Translations under genes and position numbers: made by a program
Assembly: GCA_038230415.1 (NCBI GenBank)
Contig: JBBRNH010000082.1
Coordinates: forward strand, 1 to 27,764
Length of the DNA: 27,764 nucleotides
Direction of reading: 5' to 3'
From: JBBRNH01 sp038230415
Lineage (GTDB): Bacteria; Bacteroidota; Bacteroidia; Cytophagales; Spirosomataceae
Notes under the pieces: generated by a model
The model's database searches: none
The model's input: the letters and a program-made list of their open reading frames with translations, nothing else
What the model was told of the DNA's origin: nothing
Part shown: positions 24,952 through 27,764 of the stretch, piece by piece
How positions within the stretch are numbered: position 1 is the stretch's first letter
Layout: each line of letters begins with the position of its first letter

Positions 24952-24998
24952 CAAAGGTGGGCGAATCAGGCGGCTTCGCTATACGGCAACTGCCGTAT
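24952..24998 (-). promoter_or_regulatory. Palindromic operator and -7 element upstream of the response regulator
   Basis: ATACGGCAACTGCCGTAT (24981-24998) is a perfect 8+8 palindrome with a 2-base centre. On the minus strand it is followed by exactly 21 bases and then CACCTTTG (24959-24952), one mismatch from TAnnTTTG. The regulator ATG is at 24922. The same arrangement occurs upstream of the lipoprotein at 27222, which supports a shared operator. The palindrome also encodes the kinase's final residues and part of its stop codon. Confidence 0.6.
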
Positions 24999-27006
24999 TT
25001 TTGAGGATTGCCGAATGTGTGGCCCTGACCGAATTCTCAGGAGAAGGCTGCATTTGCACGGCCATCTGCACCGCCACGCGGGTTCCCTGCCCCGCGCCCG
25101 ACAGAATCTGGTACTGTGCGCCCAACTGCCCGGCCCGGTGCGCCATGTTTTGCAGACCGTAGTGGGTTGAGGTTTCATCGGGCGTGCCGGGCAAAAAACC
25201 AATGCCGTTATCCTCAATCAGCAACTCGACTTCGCGGTTTTGGTTCAGCCTGAGCGTCAGGGTTATCTGATCGGCACGGGCATATTTGAGGGCGTTCTGG
25301 AGGGCTTCCTGCAAAATGCGGAACAGGCTTAGGGCCTGAAACGAACTCAGGCAAACATCGGCCCCGCCCGACCCCTGCAACAGTAAGTAGGGATTTTCGA
25401 CCAATTCTTGCTGCCGGGCGAGGTATTGCCGGACGTGAATTCGGAACTCGGCCAGCGAGATTTCTTCCTGATGGATGGCCCAAATCGTGTCGCGCAGGCT
25501 CTGCATGGCCTCGTGGACGTAAGAACCAACGGCGGCTACGCGGTTGCCGTTGATGGGTTCGTGACCCGCATACTCAAGGCTGTTGGCAATAATGGACAGC
25601 TGCGAACCCACGTGGTCGTGGAGGTCGCGGGCGATGCGCTCCTTTTCTTCCTGCAACTGAAGCTGCCCCGCCAGCACCCGGTTCTGTTCCTGCTGCAAAA
25701 GGAGTTGCGTTTCGGTGGCCTGTTGGCGTTGTTTAGCCGTTTCGATCACCAACGCCCGCCGTTCATCGGTGATGCGTTTGTAGCGGTAGCCGAGGCCCAC
25801 CGCCAGAATCATGAATTCGAGTAACGAAGTCAATACCACGCCTTCCCGATACAGGACATGATCGGGAATAAGGTTACCGTTTCGCATCAAAGCCAACCCA
25901 ATCTGGAGCAGGGGCGGAGTTATGGCAATCATGTAGAGCCGGGCCGGGCGGGCAGCGGCTCCTGCCGGGCTGCGGGGCGATTGCAGACTGAGCCAGATAC
26001 CGGCACCCATCATTAAAAGCACTGACCCGGCATACGATGACCCCATAAACAGATGAAATTCATACCGATGCTGGAGATACCACTGGTAAACTGGGCCGTT
26101 TAGCAGCAATAGCAATAGGGCTGTGTTGATGAGCTGCCCCCCAACGGCCACCCAGAAAATACGCCGTAGCCATGTAAGGTGCATCACCGGGTGGAGGACA
26201 TACCAGCGGGTGAACCCGATACCGGCCAGGGTTTGTGCGTATAAACTTAATTCGGCCAGATCACCCGCCGGTACGAATCCGTACATGGGCCGGTCGAGCC
26301 AGACAAACCAATACCCTTCCGTAGCGGTCAGATACACAAACCCGGCGAGGGCATACAGCCCGTAGAACAGGTAAAGCCGGTCATATTGTTGAACGAAGAG
26401 CAGCAGGCTGAAAAACACGATAAACCCCAAAAATCCGGTTGCATAACCGTAGATCGAACGCTGCTCCCGGTCAGAAAGCAGAAAATTAACCGGCGTGTGA
26501 AGCAGTAACGGAAATGCCAGCCGACCATGCCCGGCATCGGCGTAGGTGTATAGCCAACCCTGCTGCCGGGGTTGCAGCGTAAACTCGAACAGGGGGTTAT
26601 AGTGCCGCCAGGGATGTTGAACAACCGGCGTTTGCCAGCCCATCGGCTGCGACTGCGCCACCACTTGCCCCGCGTTAGTCGCCAGAAAAAACTGCACCGA
26701 CTGGAGTTGGGCGTAATCGATTTCGGCAATCAGCCGAACGGCGTGGGGGGTTGGGTTAGCAACCCGGCACCGGAACCAGGCGGGCGGCTGCCCCATGCCA
26801 AACTGCGGCATATTGGTGGTCAGGGTCACGAATTTCGCCGAGTCGCGGATGGCCTGCGTTACGGATGGCTGCGTGTCGGCTTTGCCCAGGAACTGAACCT
26901 TTCCGGCTGCCGAAAACGACCCGTCGGCGGGCAACGGAGCCTGAGCGCGGGCGGTACTCGTACAGGTAAAAATTAACCAAAAACACAGTAAGTAGGTATG
27001 TTTCAT
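24979..27006 (-). CDS. 7TMR-DISM sensor histidine kinase
   Basis: The protein is 675 residues from ATG 27006, which puts the signal peptide KHTYLLCFWLIFTCTSTARAQ at the N-terminus; the frame is open 16 codons further. Residues about 25-175 are a periplasmic DISMED2-type sensor, and about 185-410 hold seven hydrophobic segments (for example GFIVFFSLLLFVQ, INTALLLLLLNG and LLEFMILAVGLGY). A glutamine-rich coiled coil (about 415-455) leads into a HisKA_3 dimerisation domain with phospho-acceptor H463 in RIARDLHDHVGSQLS. The ATPase domain follows, with the N-box LQEALQNALKYA (N571), IEDNGIGF (597-604) and GAGQGTRV. This is the usual partner of NarL-type regulators in Bacteroidota. The sensed ligand is unknown, possibly a carbohydrate or diffusible signal. 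Its last codons form a palindromic operator. Confidence 0.93.
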   Translation of the reverse strand: MKHTYLLCFWLIFTCTSTARAQAPLPADGSFSAAGKVQFLGKADTQPSVTQAIRDSAKFVTLTTNMPQFGMGQPPAWFRCRVANPTPHAVRLIAEIDYAQLQSVQFFLATNAGQVVAQSQPMGWQTPVVQHPWRHYNPLFEFTLQPRQQGWLYTYADAGHGRLAFPLLLHTPVNFLLSDREQRSIYGYATGFLGFIVFFSLLLFVQQYDRLYLFYGLYALAGFVYLTATEGYWFVWLDRPMYGFVPAGDLAELSLYAQTLAGIGFTRWYVLHPVMHLTWLRRIFWVAVGGQLINTALLLLLLNGPVYQWYLQHRYEFHLFMGSSYAGSVLLMMGAGIWLSLQSPRSPAGAAARPARLYMIAITPPLLQIGLALMRNGNLIPDHVLYREGVVLTSLLEFMILAVGLGYRYKRITDERRALVIETAKQRQQATETQLLLQQEQNRVLAGQLQLQEEKERIARDLHDHVGSQLSIIANSLEYAGHEPINGNRVAAVGSYVHEAMQSLRDTIWAIHQEEISLAEFRIHVRQYLARQQELVENPYLLLQGSGGADVCLSSFQALSLFRILQEALQNALKYARADQITLTLRLNQNREVELLIEDNGIGFLPGTPDETSTHYGLQNMAHRAGQLGAQYQILSGAGQGTRVAVQMAVQMQPSPENSVRATHSAILKNTAVAV

Positions 27007-27152
27007 GGATGGAGTAATCCGGGTTGCTGTAAAAACGGATAAACGTACCAACAAATCAGCAACTATGCTTGATTAACGCGGTTAAAAGACGGGTTAAATA
27101 AATGACTATCAAGGCAAAGGCCCACGTTGTATTTTGAGCGAACGGTATAGGA

Positions 27153-27199
27153 ATACGGCATTTGCCGTATGGACTCAGTGCTGTCAACCTATATCTTTG
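27153..27199 (+). promoter_or_regulatory. Palindromic operator and -7 element upstream of the lipoprotein
   Basis: ATACGGCATTTGCCGTAT (27153-27170), 21 bases, then TATCTTTG (27192-27199), an exact TAnnTTTG match. No TTTG is found at the usual -33 position. The palindrome centre would fall about 42 bases before the expected transcription start, a typical position for an activator that replaces a weak upstream promoter element. Confidence 0.65.
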
Positions 27200-27221
27200 T
27201 CATGCTCAAACCATAAATCAA

Positions 27222-27638
27222 ATGAACACGATCAAAACCATTTTTAATCAACGATGCCTGCTTTGGGCGGGACTGCTCCTCACCACATTACTCGGCTGTA
27301 GCAAAAGCAGCACCGACCCCGTTACGCCCGCCGATGTTGGCTGTCAGCTTACGATGATCAATGGTCAATCGTCAACCGGGAACGCGGCTGACCAGACGAT
27401 TTATACTTACGACACAAAAGGCTTGTTGGTATCCGACACTCAGTCAAATTCGCTCGCCGGGAAAGCGAAGGATTCCAGTACTAAGACATACACCTACGAT
27501 GCCGACGGGTACCTGACAACCGATAAGTATGTTTATATTAATGGCATTGGTGGATATACCAACAGCCAATTCACGACGTATGAATACGCCAACGGACGGC
27601 TGACGAAGAGTAGTACTGTTTATTCTGATGATAAGTAG
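27222..27638 (+). CDS. Lipoprotein with YD-type repeats, probably truncated
   Basis: The protein is 138 residues from ATG 27222, which gives a lipoprotein signal, LWAGLLLTTLLGC, with lipidation at C26. Short YD/RHS-like repeats follow: IYTYDTKGLLVSDTQ, KTYTYDADGYLTTDKYVY and TTYEYANGRLTKSSTVY. I recall longer relatives (roughly 250-300 residues) in Cytophagales, usually annotated as hypothetical; this one stops after about three repeats at a TAG immediately followed by apparent IS630-type sequence. The function is unknown; a surface-anchored carbohydrate or adhesion role is only a guess. Its promoter carries the palindrome also found upstream of the neighbouring response regulator, so it is a candidate direct target of that system. 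Confidence 0.75.
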   Translation: MNTIKTIFNQRCLLWAGLLLTTLLGCSKSSTDPVTPADVGCQLTMINGQSSTGNAADQTIYTYDTKGLLVSDTQSNSLAGKAKDSSTKTYTYDADGYLTTDKYVYINGIGGYTNSQFTTYEYANGRLTKSSTVYSDDK

Positions 27639-27764
27639 GTGCTAAAAAATAGTTTCCATTATTTTCCTAATTTTCCTGCATGGGACGAGTGAACACGCCT
27701 GTTCTGAACACGGAGCAGCGCACAGAACTGGAAAATATGCTGAGAACCAGCCAGAAACACGCAA
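27638..27764 (+). mobile_element. Left part of an IS630-like insertion sequence (runs off window)
   Basis: From about 27638 the sequence turns AT-rich (GGTGCTAAAAAATAG and following) before the transposase start at 27680. IS630 elements insert at TA; the TA at 27636-27637 followed by G would make the TAG that ends the lipoprotein. The boundary is inferred, since the other end is outside the window. Confidence 0.5.
27680..27764 (+). CDS. IS630-family transposase, N-terminus (partial)
   Basis: ATG 27680 opens a frame of 28 codons to the window edge: MGRVNTPVLNTEQRTELENM, then LRTSQKHA. This resembles the beginning of the helix-turn-helix DNA-binding part of IS630-type transposases that I recall from Bacteroidota, where TEQR.EL and a following basic segment precede RCQ.ILLKADG. 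The DDE catalytic domain would lie beyond the window, so the family call depends on a short stretch and memory. The start follows about 40 bases of AT-rich DNA after the lipoprotein stop, consistent with an insertion sequence end. Confidence 0.55.
   Translation, partial: MGRVNTPVLNTEQRTELENMLRTSQKHA

Noticed and set aside
27121..27152. The same palindrome at 27153-27170 might also drive the sensor kinase on the opposite strand.
   Set aside because: At the matching 21-base distance on the minus strand the sequence is TACAACGT, which shares only TA with TAnnTTTG. The kinase may instead use TACGTTTA near 27017-27010, so joint control of the kinase from this site is not supported.

Overview
The window looks like chromosomal DNA from a Bacteroidota bacterium of the order Cytophagales, probably a Spirosoma-like genus. 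This rests on two secreted proteases with type IX secretion (T9SS) C-terminal sorting domains, a FecR-type protein, a 7TMR-DISM histidine kinase, GC-rich coding sequence, and several promoters of the Bacteroidota form (TTTG, about 19 bases, TAnnTTTG). The genus is inferred from remembered protein resemblance; no search was run.

Layout, left to right. Positions 1-2697 (minus strand) hold cysM, pyrD and the N-terminal membrane part of an FtsK translocase that runs off the left edge. A small LytTR DNA-binding protein (plus) converges on a fadD-type acyl-CoA ligase (minus). Positions 5200-12131 (plus) carry two tandem T9SS-exported subtilisin-like proteases. A 114-base three-hairpin palindrome separates them from a convergent DUF2237 gene and a shortened Uma2-like gene. 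An AT-richer AAA/DUF4143 ATPase gene follows. Next are a large SNF2 helicase (minus), divergent from a YigZ/IMPACT protein (plus), which converges on an orphan, short FecR-like protein (minus). An acetoacetate-decarboxylase-like gene is translationally coupled to an upstream class A beta-lactamase-like serine hydrolase (minus). That pair diverges from a DUF3298 lipoprotein (plus). A minus-strand pair then encodes a coiled-coil/zinc-ribbon protein and a secreted TPR protein. The right end holds a NarL-type response regulator and its 7TMR-DISM sensor kinase (minus), a divergent lipoprotein with YD-type repeats that appears cut short, and the beginning of an IS630-like transposase.

The most interesting signal is regulatory. 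A perfect 8+8 base palindrome, ATACGGCA-NN-TGCCGTAT, occurs twice. One copy lies upstream of the lipoprotein and the other overlaps the kinase stop codon just upstream of the response regulator gene. In both places the palindrome is followed after exactly 21 bases by a -7-type element (TATCTTTG and CACCTTTG). This looks like an operator with fixed activator geometry, so the response regulator may control both itself and the neighbouring lipoprotein.

The second theme is small repeats reshaping genes. A 94-base palindrome supplies most of the N-terminal region of the TPR protein's export signal. The 114-base element carries the stop codon of the DUF2237 gene. A likely IS630-type insertion ends the YD-repeat lipoprotein. 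No rRNA, tRNA or CRISPR array was recognised, and no stretch longer than 300 bases lacks a gene.
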